A stretch of DNA of 64,000 nt from Tessaracoccus palaemonis (lineage in GTDB: Bacteria > Actinomycetota > Actinomycetes > Propionibacteriales > Propionibacteriaceae): the NCBI RefSeq assembly GCF_019316905.1, contig NZ_CP079216.1:1674001-1738000 (forward strand), written 5' to 3'. The notes under the pieces were generated by a model. It was not told where the DNA came from, searched no databases, and was given only the letters and a program-made list of their open reading frames with translations. The position numbers and the translations under genes were made by a program. Below are positions 47,200 through 55,748 of the stretch, piece after piece (position 1 is the stretch's first letter; every line of letters begins with the position of its first letter).

Positions 47200-50100
47200 G
47201 GGGTGGTCTCCGTCCTGAGGGCGGGGCAGGTCTTCGTGAACTGGCAGAAGCGGCACGCCCCGCACTCGACGGCCTGGAACTCGCCGGAGCGCAGCACGCC
47301 GACGGCGCTGGCGATGCGGTCGTGCACCCAGGTCGGTCCCTGCTGCAGCTCCTCGCCTGACAGGGCGGGTGCCTCGTCGAGGCTGGGCTGGCTGACCAGC
47401 GCGGGGAAGGTGTCCCCGGAGCGCAGGAAGGCCAACGCCGGGGGCGCGACGCGCCGCTCCCCCGGCGCGACGTCGTCGAAGGCGCCCAGGCTCGCGGCGA
47501 GCTGGTAGACGCCCAGCTGGGCGTGGTCTGCGACGTCGGCCGGTTTCAGGGCCTTCCGGCCCGTCTTGAGGTCGACGATCCGGAGCCTGCCCTCGGCGTC
47601 GCGTTCGAGGCGGTCGACCGTGCCGACCAGCGCGACGTCGGTGTCCGCGACGCGCAGCCCCACGCGGAACTCCTTCTCGACGGCCAACAGCTCCTCCGAA
47701 CCGGACGACTGGTAGTGGGCGAACCTGTCGATGGCGGCGTCGATCTCGACCTTCTCCGTGGCCGACAGCCACTCGGTCTCGAAGCCGATCGCGCCCCAGA
47801 CCTCGTCGAGATGCCGGTGCATCTCCTCGGCGTCCATGCCCTCGCGGCCTGCCTGGCTGGCGATCAGGTGCACGACGTCGCCGACCGATGCCCTGGACTG
47901 CCGCGTGCCTTCCGCCTGCGCCCGCCTGGCCAGGAACCAGCGCCGCGGGCACTCGAGCAGCGCCTCGAGCGACGAGCCGGTGATGGTGACGGGCCCGTCG
48001 AGCGCCGGCGGCTGCGACGTGAGGTCGCCCGTGGCCCACCACGCGGCGGGATGCGCGCCGGGGAAGCCGGGCCCGCCGTCGGGCGTCGTGACGCGGGTGA
48101 GGTCGGCCAGCCGGAGCGCGGCGGCCCTCCTCAGCGACGGTGACGCCGCCTCGTCGGCGAGCGTGCGACGCAGGTCGCCGACGAGCGATGCGGGCGACAG
48201 GAGCAGGTCGGGGCGGCCGTGGACCCGGGTCACGCCGCGGCCGAGCTCGGCGAGGAAACGCGAGGGACGGCCGCCCTCCCCGTCGATGCCCTGCACGGCG
48301 CTGACGCTCAGCCCGCTGCGGGCGCGAGAGCAGGCGACGAGGAACAGCTGCCGCTCCGAGCGCAGGTGCGCCAGCGGGTCCGGTGGCTCCAGTACGTCGG
48401 CCGTGACGCGTTGCGCGTCCAGCAGCAGCCCGCCCCGCGACGAGCGTGGCCACTGCCCCTCCTGCACGCCGATGACCCAGACCCGCTCCCATTCGAGGCC
48501 GCGGGTCCGGTGGGCTGTCACCACGCGCACGCCGCGCGACTCGGGGCTCAGTTCCCGGCCCGTGTCTGCCGGGATCTCCTGCGCCGAGACCTCGCCCAGG
48601 AAGGTCCGGGCCCCGGCGGACCCGCGGAGGTCGTCCGCACGCGCGGCCGTCTCGAACAGCTCGACGAGGGCGTCGAGATCCGCGCCGGCCCGGCGGCTGC
48701 CGCGCAGCGCCTGGCCGCGCAGCTGCTCCGGCCAGCCGGTGCCGTCCCACAGCTCCCACAGGGCCACCTGCACCTCGGCGCCGTCCGACAGCGTCTTCGC
48801 CGCGCGGCCGAGCAGCGCGGCGAGGTCGCGGACCCGCCCCGCCGCCTCCGACTCGTCGCCGGCGAGCAGCTCCGGCTCGGCCAGTGCCCGGGTGACCAGC
48901 GCCGCCGAGGTACCAAGCCCCGGATGGGCCCGCAGCAGCGCGCGGCCGAGCTGCCGCTGCGCGACGCCGTCGAGGCCCGCCAACGGGGACGCGAGGAGCT
49001 GCCTCGCCTCCTCCTGGCCCGGGGTCGCGCCGCGGGCGGCCACGCCGAGGCCGAGCAGCAGGATCGCGACCGCTGGCTGCTCCGCCAGCGCGATCTCGTC
49101 GCCGGACACGTCCACCGGGATGCCGAGGCGGACGAGCTCCCGCGCCACGAGGCTGAGCTGGGCCCGACCGGCCCGGGTCACGACGGCGAGGTCCCGCCAT
49201 TGCAGCCCCCCGCGCGTCACGGCCTCGCGGAGCTCCGCCGCGACGTGGGCCAGCTCGGCAGAGCCGTCGTCGAAGACCCGCACGTCGACGGTGCCGCCGG
49301 CCCGGGCCGGGCCGGGGGCCGGGGCCGCGTCGCGCGCCCCCAGCCGCGTGCCGAGGCTGGCCAGCGCCAGGCCCAGTTCCTCGCCGAGTCGGAAGCCGTC
49401 CGTCAGCGTCAGGACCTCGGCGTCGGTGGCCCTGGCCAGATCCCGCAGCGCGGTGGCCGACGCCCCGCGGTACCAGCCGATGGACTGGTGCGGGTCCCCC
49501 AGCGCGAGCACGGGGACCCCCGCCCGTGCGACGTCGGCGATGAGCGCACCCTGCGACGGGTCCAGTTCCTGCGCGTCGTCGACGATCACCTCGTCGAAGG
49601 ACGCGCGCACCGCGTCGGCCACCTGCGGCTCCTGCAGGAGGAGCCGGGTGCGGTAGACCAGCTCGGCGTAGTCCAGATGCCCGGAAAAGTCGCCGACGAT
49701 GAGGTACTCCTCCATGAACGCGGCCGCTGCCACGAAACCCTCGTCGCCGGCCTCGGAGGCGAGGCGGGCGAGGATCTCCGCGTCGAGGTTGAGCTGTCGG
49801 GTGCGGGCGAGCACGTCGCGCAGCTGGCGGGCGAAGGCCCGGGTACCGACCGCGGCGCGCAGCCCTTCCGGCCACGCGGTGGGGCTCATGCCGGCCAGCA
49901 GCTCACGGATACGCGCCTCCTGCTCGGGGGCCCTCAGCAGCAGCCACGGCGCCTCGCCGTGGGGCAGGAAACGGCGCATCAGGCCCAGCGCAAGTCCGTG
50001 CACCGTGGTGACCTGGGCGGAGGTCTGCGCGTGCGTCAGCTGCCGGGTGATGTCGCGCCTGAGCGTCTGCGCGGCCGGCCTCGAGCCCGCCAGCACCACC

Positions 50101-50285
50101 GTGCGCTCGAGGTCGCTGCCAGCGGCGACCCGCGCCGCGGCGGCCGCGGCGGCGACGGTGGTCTTGCCTGTGCCGGGACCGCCCAGCACCACACGCACCC
50201 CGTCGTGCGGCCCGGCCGCGGCCAGCTGCCCCGCCGTGAGCTCCGGCGACTCGAGGTGTCTGTGCGGGAGAATGCGCGAGCTCAT
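47196..50285 (-). CDS. adnA: AdnA-like helicase-nuclease subunit
   Basis: A 1029-residue partner of AdnB. Walker A GGPGTGKTT at 35-43, a motif II that reads VDDAQELDPSQ instead of DExx, the HRTRGLEWERVW motif, and a C-terminal RecB-like nuclease (RIVDLKTGR). An iron-sulfur site is visible: LLECPRRWF plus CGACRFCQFTKTC at the end, as in AddB-type nucleases. The DDAQ form is, to my memory, also found in mycobacterial AdnA. Start at 50285; divergent from the LigD-type polymerase gene by 61 bases. Confidence 0.9.
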   Translation of the reverse strand: MSSRILPHRHLESPELTAGQLAAAGPHDGVRVVLGGPGTGKTTVAAAAAAARVAAGSDLERTVVLAGSRPAAQTLRRDITRQLTHAQTSAQVTTVHGLALGLMRRFLPHGEAPWLLLRAPEQEARIRELLAGMSPTAWPEGLRAAVGTRAFARQLRDVLARTRQLNLDAEILARLASEAGDEGFVAAAAFMEEYLIVGDFSGHLDYAELVYRTRLLLQEPQVADAVRASFDEVIVDDAQELDPSQGALIADVARAGVPVLALGDPHQSIGWYRGASATALRDLARATDAEVLTLTDGFRLGEELGLALASLGTRLGARDAAPAPGPARAGGTVDVRVFDDGSAELAHVAAELREAVTRGGLQWRDLAVVTRAGRAQLSLVARELVRLGIPVDVSGDEIALAEQPAVAILLLGLGVAARGATPGQEEARQLLASPLAGLDGVAQRQLGRALLRAHPGLGTSAALVTRALAEPELLAGDESEAAGRVRDLAALLGRAAKTLSDGAEVQVALWELWDGTGWPEQLRGQALRGSRRAGADLDALVELFETAARADDLRGSAGARTFLGEVSAQEIPADTGRELSPESRGVRVVTAHRTRGLEWERVWVIGVQEGQWPRSSRGGLLLDAQRVTADVLEPPDPLAHLRSERQLFLVACSRARSGLSVSAVQGIDGEGGRPSRFLAELGRGVTRVHGRPDLLLSPASLVGDLRRTLADEAASPSLRRAAALRLADLTRVTTPDGGPGFPGAHPAAWWATGDLTSQPPALDGPVTITGSSLEALLECPRRWFLARRAQAEGTRQSRASVGDVVHLIASQAGREGMDAEEMHRHLDEVWGAIGFETEWLSATEKVEIDAAIDRFAHYQSSGSEELLAVEKEFRVGLRVADTDVALVGTVDRLERDAEGRLRIVDLKTGRKALKPADVADHAQLGVYQLAASLGAFDDVAPGERRVAPPALAFLRSGDTFPALVSQPSLDEAPALSGEELQQGPTWVHDRIASAVGVLRSGEFQAVECGACRFCQFTKTCPALRTETTP

Positions 50286-50346
50286 GGCACCATGCAACCA
50301 TCCGCCCCCGACAATTGGCCAAGCGAGGCGACCGGAGGAGGCAGCC

Positions 50347-51291
50347 ATGAGCGGGACCATCACGACCAGCCTCGACGGGGTGACGCTGGCCCTGACCCAC
50401 CCGGAACGTCCGATGTTCCCCGATGGCTTCACCAAGGGCGAGCTCATCTCCTACTACGTCGAGGTCGCCGACGTCCTGCTCCCGCACCTGGCCGGGCGTC
50501 CGATAACGCGCGTCAGGTTCCCGCAGGGCACCGCCGGAGGGTCGTTCTACGAGAAGAACGTGCCGGCCGGCGCCCCCACCTGGGTCCGGACGCTCCCCGT
50601 CGCAACGTCGTCCGGCCCGCTGCCCTATGTGCTCGCCGAGGACCGCCCGACGCTGGCCTGGCTCGGCAACCTCGCCGCCGTCGAGCTGCACACCCCGCAG
50701 TGGCGCGCGGGCGACGCGACCCTCGGCCCCGACGGCGTCGTCCTCGACGGCGCAGACGAGCCTCTCACGCGCACCCTCATGGTCGACCTCGACCCTGGCG
50801 AGGGGCTGACGATCGCCGACTCTGCGACCGCCGCGATCCTCGCCGCCACGACGCTGGCCGACCTCGGGCTGGAGGCCCTGGTGAAGTCATCCGGGAACAA
50901 GGGCCTGCAGCTGAGCGTGCCGATCGCGCCCACCCCCTGCAGCGAGGTGCACGCGTGGGCGCGCACCCTGGCCGGGCTGCTGGCGCGTCGGCATCCGAAG
51001 ACCTTCGTCGCGACCATGGCGAAGGCCGCCCGCGCCGGGCTGGTGTATGTCGATTTCGGCCAGAACCTGGCCGCGCGCAACACGATCTCCCCGTACTCGG
51101 TGCGGGGCGTCGAGACCCCCTCCGTCGCGACGCCGCTGACCTGGGACGAGGTCGGCGGCCTCACCCGTCGGACGCAACCACTGAGGATCACCCCCGCTCA
51201 GGTGCTCGACCGGGTGTCCAGGAACGGCGATCTGTGGCAGGCAGCGCTACGCGGTGACGCCTCAGCTCCCCTGCCAACCCTCGCGACCTGA
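50347..51291 (+). CDS. LigD-type NHEJ polymerase domain protein
   Basis: A 314-residue stand-alone archaeo-eukaryotic primase-like polymerase (LigD POL domain). Catalytic metal site D147-x-D149 in VDLDPGEG, the SSGNKGLQLSVPI strand near 180 and a late YVDFGQNLAARNTISPYSVR block with the third Asp. It adds ribo- or deoxynucleotides at breaks during non-homologous end joining. There is no ligase or phosphoesterase domain; the ligase must be elsewhere. Preceded by GGAGGAGG. ku is 7 kb away. Confidence 0.92.
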   Translation: MSGTITTSLDGVTLALTHPERPMFPDGFTKGELISYYVEVADVLLPHLAGRPITRVRFPQGTAGGSFYEKNVPAGAPTWVRTLPVATSSGPLPYVLAEDRPTLAWLGNLAAVELHTPQWRAGDATLGPDGVVLDGADEPLTRTLMVDLDPGEGLTIADSATAAILAATTLADLGLEALVKSSGNKGLQLSVPIAPTPCSEVHAWARTLAGLLARRHPKTFVATMAKAARAGLVYVDFGQNLAARNTISPYSVRGVETPSVATPLTWDEVGGLTRRTQPLRITPAQVLDRVSRNGDLWQAALRGDASAPLPTLAT

Positions 51292-51327
51292 CACAATGCG
51301 CCCATGGACCTGACGGAAGGGAACCCG

Positions 51328-52119
51328 ATGCACGAGCAGGCTGGCCGGTCGGAGCGTTCCCACTACCTCAGATTTCCGGCTCCCTGGATCGCCGGCTGCA
51401 GCGACACGGGGCTCAGGCACCGCACAAATCAGGATGCCCTGTGCATGGCGGTTCGTGAGGGCGAACCCCACGCCGCGATGCTGGCGCTGGCCGACGGGGT
51501 GACCACCGCGCACGGCTCCGAGGTGGCATCGGCCGTCGCCACCGAGACGGCCATCGAGTTCATGACGCAGGGCCACGACCGGGGATACGCGCCCAATGTC
51601 GTGTTCATGAAGGCCTTCGCCGAGGCCAACCAGGCCGTCCTCGACGCGGGTGACGACCCGTCGGCCTGCACGCTGATCGCCGCGATGGTCGCGGGAGACA
51701 CCATCGCCGTCGGCAACGTCGGCGACTCGCGCGCCTACTGGGTCGGCGAGGACGGGTCGTGTCAGCTGCTCAGCACCGACGACTCGATGGCCCAGGCGCG
51801 GATCATGCTCGGCATGTCGCGCGCTGAGGCAGAACAGTCCAGCCAGGCCCACGCCATCACGAAGTGGCTGGGCCGGCAGTCGATGAATGCGTCCCCCAGC
51901 GTGACGACACTGCAGCCCGCCGGACCAGGGTGGCTGCTCCTGTGCTCCGACGGGCTCTGGAACTACGCAAGCTCGCCCGACGACATGTCGGCGCTCTTTG
52001 CCCGCGCCGCGGCGACCAGTACGCCGACCGACGCGCTGGCCGAGGCTCTGGTGGCGTGGGCCATCGAGCGCGGCGGCCGCGACAACATCACGGTCATCGT
52101 GGCCCGCATCGACCCCTGA
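51328..52119 (+). CDS. PP2C-type protein phosphatase
   Basis: A 263-residue Ser/Thr phosphatase of the PPM family. Metal-binding motifs are in order: HRTNQDA near 38-44, ALADGV near 57-62, VGDSRAYW near 140-147, CSDGLWN near 211-217 and GGRDNITVIVA near the end. No membrane segment. Start at 51328, 7 bases after GGAAGG; an in-frame ATG at 51304 lacks a ribosome site. No kinase gene is nearby, so its target is unknown. Confidence 0.88.
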   Translation: MHEQAGRSERSHYLRFPAPWIAGCSDTGLRHRTNQDALCMAVREGEPHAAMLALADGVTTAHGSEVASAVATETAIEFMTQGHDRGYAPNVVFMKAFAEANQAVLDAGDDPSACTLIAAMVAGDTIAVGNVGDSRAYWVGEDGSCQLLSTDDSMAQARIMLGMSRAEAEQSSQAHAITKWLGRQSMNASPSVTTLQPAGPGWLLLCSDGLWNYASSPDDMSALFARAAATSTPTDALAEALVAWAIERGGRDNITVIVARIDP

Positions 52120-52163
52120 GGAGTCGCCCCGCCCGCTTTTCCATGGTGACTAGAGTGAGCAGC

Positions 52164-52388
52164 ATGGAAATCAAGATCGGCATCACCCACCTCTCGCGAG
52201 AGGTCGCGCTGGAGTCCACCGCCACCCCGGAGGAGGTCTCCGAGCTGGTGCGCAAGGCCGTCGAGGACAAGACGCTGCTGGACCTGGTCGACGAGAAGGG
52301 ACGCCGCATCCTCATCCCCGGCGACCGCATCGGCTACGTCGATCTGGGCAGCCCGACGGCGCGCGCGGTGGGTTTCGGCGCCGTCTGA
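52164..52388 (+). CDS. DUF3107 family protein
   Basis: A 74-residue protein, the complete DUF3107 domain: MEIKIGITHLSREV strand, a helix over the SELVRKAVED segment, and a GRRILIPGDRIGYVDLG strand pair. It corresponds to mycobacterial TB9.4 (Rv3208A), which also precedes a DEAD-box helicase gene. Function unknown. Confidence 0.9.
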   Translation: MEIKIGITHLSREVALESTATPEEVSELVRKAVEDKTLLDLVDEKGRRILIPGDRIGYVDLGSPTARAVGFGAV

Positions 52389-52487
52389 GCGCTCTGCGAT
52401 AGACTCTCGGGCAGCGGGCCCTCAGATGGGCCTGCCTCCGGCTGCGCCCGGCGCGCCGTGAGTTCTTCTCCTGACAGAGGTTGAGCC

Positions 52488-53936
52488 CTGAGCGACAACG
52501 AGAATCCGGTCGACGAGACGTTCGCCGACCTTGGAGTGCATGAATCCATCACCTCGGCTCTCGCCGAGGCCGGCATCGTCCACCCGTTCATGATCCAGAC
52601 CCTCGCCATCCCCCTGGCGCTCGGCGGTTCTGACCTGATCGGGCAGGCGCGCACCGGCACCGGCAAGACGCTGGCCTTCGGCGTCAGCCTGCTGCACCGC
52701 ATGGTCACGCTGTCCGACGGGGTGAAGCCGTCCCACGGCAAGCCCCGCGCACTGGTGGTCTGCCCGACGCGTGAGCTCGCGCTGCAGGTCGGCCGCGACC
52801 TCGACGTCGCAGGCAAGGACCTCAGGATGCGGGTCCTGACCATCTACGGCGGCACCGGCTACGACGAGCAGCTCGGCACCCTCGAGGCGGGCATCGACAT
52901 CGCCGTCGGTACCCCGGGTCGTCTGCTGGACCTCGCGGACCGCGGCGCCCTCGACCTCAGCGAGATCCAGGTCCTGGTGCTCGACGAGGCCGACGAGATG
53001 CTCGACCTGGGCTTCCTGCCGGACGTCGAGCGTCTGCTGCGCAAGACCCCCGCGTCCCGCCAGACGATGATGTTCTCCGCCACCATGCCCGGCCCGATCC
53101 TGGCCCTGGCCCGCGCGACGCTGAACCACCCGATCAACATCCGCGCCGAGGGCGCCGACGCCCAGATGACCGTCCCGGACATCACGCAGTTCGTCTACCA
53201 GGCGCACGACCTCGACAAGCCCGAGATCATCGGCCGCATCCTCCAGGGACGCGAGACCACCAAGGTCATGGTCTTCTGCCGGACCAAGCGCGCGGCGCAG
53301 CGACTGACCGACGACCTGGTCGACCGCGGCTTCCCGGCGGCCTCCATCCACGGCGACCTGAATCAGCAGGCGCGTGAGCGTGCCCTGAAGAAGTTCCGCG
53401 CCGGGACGATCTCCGTGCTCGTCGCCACGGACGTCGCCGCCCGCGGCATCGACATCTCCGGCGTCAGCCACGTCATCAACCACGAGTGCCCCGACAACGA
53501 CGCAACCTACGTGCACCGGATCGGGCGCACGGGCCGCGCCGGCCACACGGGCGTCGCCGTCACGCTGGTCGACTGGTCGGATGTACACCGCTGGAAGCTG
53601 ATCAACGAGGCCCTGAAGCTCGGCATCCCCGAGCCCGTCGAGACCTACTCGACGTCGCCGCACCTCTACACGGATCTCGACATCCCGGAGGGCACCAAGG
53701 GCCGCATGCCCGGCACCGCACCCAAGGCGCGCGAGCGCACCGAGCGGCGAACCGAGGGCGGCGATGCAGGCCGTGGCCGCCGCCGCACCCGCGGCACCGA
53801 GGCCAAGGGCGACCGCCCTGCCGAGGGCTCCGGCAGCACCGACGGCGAGCGTCGTCCCCGACGTCGCCGCCGCACGCGCGCCGGCGTCGACGTGCCACGC
53901 ACGCAGCCGGCGGCGGAGACTCCCGCCGCCGAGTGA
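52488..53936 (+). CDS. DEAD-box RNA helicase, probable CTG start
   Basis: A 482-residue SF2 helicase (RhlE/CshA-like). Q-motif FADLGV...FMIQ, Walker A ARTGTGKT, PTRELALQ, DEAD in VLDEADEMLD, SAT, and HRIGRTGRAG; the C-terminus is a 100-residue Arg-rich basic tail likely to bind RNA. The aromatic residue of the Q-motif (FADLGV) and the preceding DNENPVDE lie upstream of the first usable ATG (52536) and GTG (52533). In that frame the only initiator after the stop at 52482-52484 is CTG at 52488, with AGAGG 7 bases before. A start at 52533 would cut the Q-motif. Confidence 0.85.
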   Translation: MSDNENPVDETFADLGVHESITSALAEAGIVHPFMIQTLAIPLALGGSDLIGQARTGTGKTLAFGVSLLHRMVTLSDGVKPSHGKPRALVVCPTRELALQVGRDLDVAGKDLRMRVLTIYGGTGYDEQLGTLEAGIDIAVGTPGRLLDLADRGALDLSEIQVLVLDEADEMLDLGFLPDVERLLRKTPASRQTMMFSATMPGPILALARATLNHPINIRAEGADAQMTVPDITQFVYQAHDLDKPEIIGRILQGRETTKVMVFCRTKRAAQRLTDDLVDRGFPAASIHGDLNQQARERALKKFRAGTISVLVATDVAARGIDISGVSHVINHECPDNDATYVHRIGRTGRAGHTGVAVTLVDWSDVHRWKLINEALKLGIPEPVETYSTSPHLYTDLDIPEGTKGRMPGTAPKARERTERRTEGGDAGRGRRRTRGTEAKGDRPAEGSGSTDGERRPRRRRRTRAGVDVPRTQPAAETPAAE

Positions 53937-53956
53937 CCGCGTCGCCACCGACGAAC

Positions 53957-53990
53957 GAGGGGCGCCCCACCTGCCGGTGGGGCGCCCCTC
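53957..53990 (+). terminator. Terminator after the DEAD-box gene
   Basis: Perfect 14-bp GC stem (53957-53970 with 53977-53990), 6-base loop, 20 bases after the stop codon. Confidence 0.75.
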
Positions 53991-54006
53991 GCGTCTGAGG
54001 CGGGCC

Positions 54007-54052
54007 TCAGTAGTCCATCTGCATCGCCACGCGCACCTCGTGCAGCGTCGCC
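54007..54052. repeat. Left 46-bp direct repeat flanking the IS
   Basis: Identical over 46 bp to 55703-55748, that is, to the last 14 codons, the stop codon and one further base of trpS. It lies outside any gene here and is best read as a copy of the target made on insertion. Confidence 0.9.
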
Positions 54053-54053
54053 C

Positions 54054-54064
54054 GACTTAGGCCA
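54054..54064 (+). repeat. Left terminal inverted repeat of the IS
   Basis: GACTTAGGCCA, the reverse complement of 55689-55699. Confidence 0.85.
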
Positions 54065-54157
54065 CATTCTTTGGATTCCGGGGTCGATCACGGGCTGACT
54101 AGGGGTTCGTGTCCGCGGGGTGTGCACTAATCGGGTGCTGGTTCTAGCCTTGGTCGC

Positions 54158-55653
54158 GTGTCTCCCTACGTGCGGACGGTCAAGACCGCCAGCGGCGCGA
54201 CCGCCGTGCAGGTGGTCTGGTCCAACAAGCGCGGGAAGAAGGACATGGACCACATCGGTTCCGCGCACACCCCGGAGGATCTGGAGGTCCTCAAGACCAT
54301 CGCCCGTCAGCGGATGACGGCCGGTCAGGACGAGCTCGATCTCGGCGACGGGAGACCGCGTGGACGGGCGTTGACGATCCAAGCGTCACGCTCGGAACAC
54401 CTGTGGGAAGCGTTGTCGGCCGGCTACCGGGCCGTGGGTCTTGAGCGACGTGTGCTGGGGATGAGGTGTTCAAGCAGCTGGTCCTGGCCAGGTTGATCGA
54501 GCCGACGAGCAAGCTGGACTCGATCCGGGTCCTCGACGAGATCGGCATCACGCCCCCGTCGTATCGCACGATCGAGCGCCGCCTGGCCGGCTACTCGACC
54601 GGTGAATGGCGCCGCCGGATCGCCGGAGGGTTCGCTCAGCATGCCGGTCTGGGGCCGGCGACGTTGGTGCTCTACGACGTGACGACGCTGTATTTCGAGA
54701 CCGATGAGGGTGACGGGTTCCGGGAGTCCGGGTTCTCGAAGGAACGCCGCCTCGAACCACAGATCACCGTCGGCCTCCTCGCCGACGCCACAGGATTCCC
54801 GTTGATGGTCAACGCGTTCGAAGGGAACAAGGCCGAAACCCGCACGATGATCCCGGTGCTCACGGAGTTCATGGCCGCGCACCGGCTCCCCGAGGTGACC
54901 GTGGTCGCGGATGCGGGGATGTTGTCCGACACCAATCTGAAGGCGCTCGCGGGGGCGGGGTTGCGGTTCATCGTCGGGCAACGGATCCCGCAGGTGTTCT
55001 ACCAACTCGAGCAGTGGCAGAAGACACATCCCGGCCAGCAGCCCACGGACCAGATGATCCTGACGCAGCCGTGGTCCCGCGGACCGTTGGAGGCGCAGCA
55101 GGCGGAGACGATCTACTACCAGTACCGCGCCGATCGGGCCCGGCGGAGCCTGCGCGGGATCGATGAGCAGGTCCGCAAAGCCGCCGACGCCGTCGCCGGC
55201 CGCACCGCGGTCAAACGCAACCGGTTCGTCCGCCTCGACGGCGGCAAGAAGTCCATCAACCTGGAGTTGGAGGCGAAGGCCCGGACCCTGGCCGGGTGGA
55301 AGGGCTACATCACCAACCTTCCGAACCCGACGCCGGAGATGGTGATCGGCGCCTATCACCAGCTCTGGCAGGTCGAGAAGTCGTTCCGGATGTCCAAGTC
55401 AGATCTGCGCGCCAGGCCGATCTACCACCACAAGCGCGACTCCATCGAGGCGCACCTGACCATCGTGTTCGCCGCGCTGGCCGTCGCCAGATGGCTCGAG
55501 AACACGACCGGGGTGAGCATCAAGCAGTTCGTGAAGACCCTGCGGCGTTACCGGACCATCGACATCCAGGCAGGCGATCAGACCGTCACCGCTGAAGACC
55601 CCCTCCCCGACAACGTCACCGACCTCCTGGACCGGATCAATCAGCGCCGATAG
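54158..55653 (+). pseudogene. IS1634-family transposase, frameshifted
   Basis: Reading frame 1 from the GTG at 54158 gives the typical N-terminus (MSPYVRTVKT, then the GRALTIQASR segment) but stops at 54496. The rest (FKQLVLARLIEPTSKLDS, then the DDE-type core with LYDVTTLYFET, VVADAGMLS and KSFRMSKSDLRARP) is in another frame, from about 54461 to the stop at 55653. The join requires a -1 shift at the GGGG run 54457-54460: five Gs would restore one 500-residue protein. The cause may be a real deletion, programmed frameshifting or a base-call error. Apart from that the protein is complete. Confidence 0.85.
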
Positions 55654-55688
55654 ACCGCCCTCGACGGCCCCGAACGATGGGCACTAAT

Positions 55689-55699
55689 TGGCCTAAGTC
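55689..55699 (-). repeat. Right terminal inverted repeat of the IS
   Basis: TGGCCTAAGTC on the plus strand, the exact complement of the left repeat. Confidence 0.85.
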
Positions 55700-55702
55700 A
55701 GG

Positions 55703-55748
55703 TCAGTAGTCCATCTGCATCGCCACGCGCACCTCGTGCAGCGTCGCC
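55703..55748. repeat. Right 46-bp direct repeat (native trpS 3' end)
   Basis: The same 46 bases as 54007-54052. This copy contains the intact trpS C-terminus and stop codon, so it is the original target position. Confidence 0.9.

Larger units (their letters stand above)
54053..55702 (+). mobile_element. IS1634-family insertion sequence
   Basis: About 1650 bp, between the two 46-bp repeats. Terminal inverted repeats GACTTAGGCCA at 54054-54064 and (inverted) 55689-55699, 11 of 11 identical; each is 1-3 bp inside the junction, so exact ends may shift by 1-2 bases. It carries one transposase gene broken by a frameshift. IS1634 of Mycoplasma is known for long, variable target duplications, which fits the 46 bp here. 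It sits between the DEAD-box gene terminator and the trpS 3' end without damaging either. Confidence 0.88.

Noticed and set aside
47200-49875. N-terminal extension of the adnB frame to 1945 codons
   Set aside because: The extra part is an Arg/Ala/Gly-rich shadow of adnA; the helicase starts at the ATG that overlaps the adnA stop.
53957-54064. The 46-bp repeat as a tRNA-type attachment site for an integrative element
   Set aside because: The repeat is from trpS coding sequence, the element has terminal inverted repeats and a DDE-type transposase, and there is no integrase.
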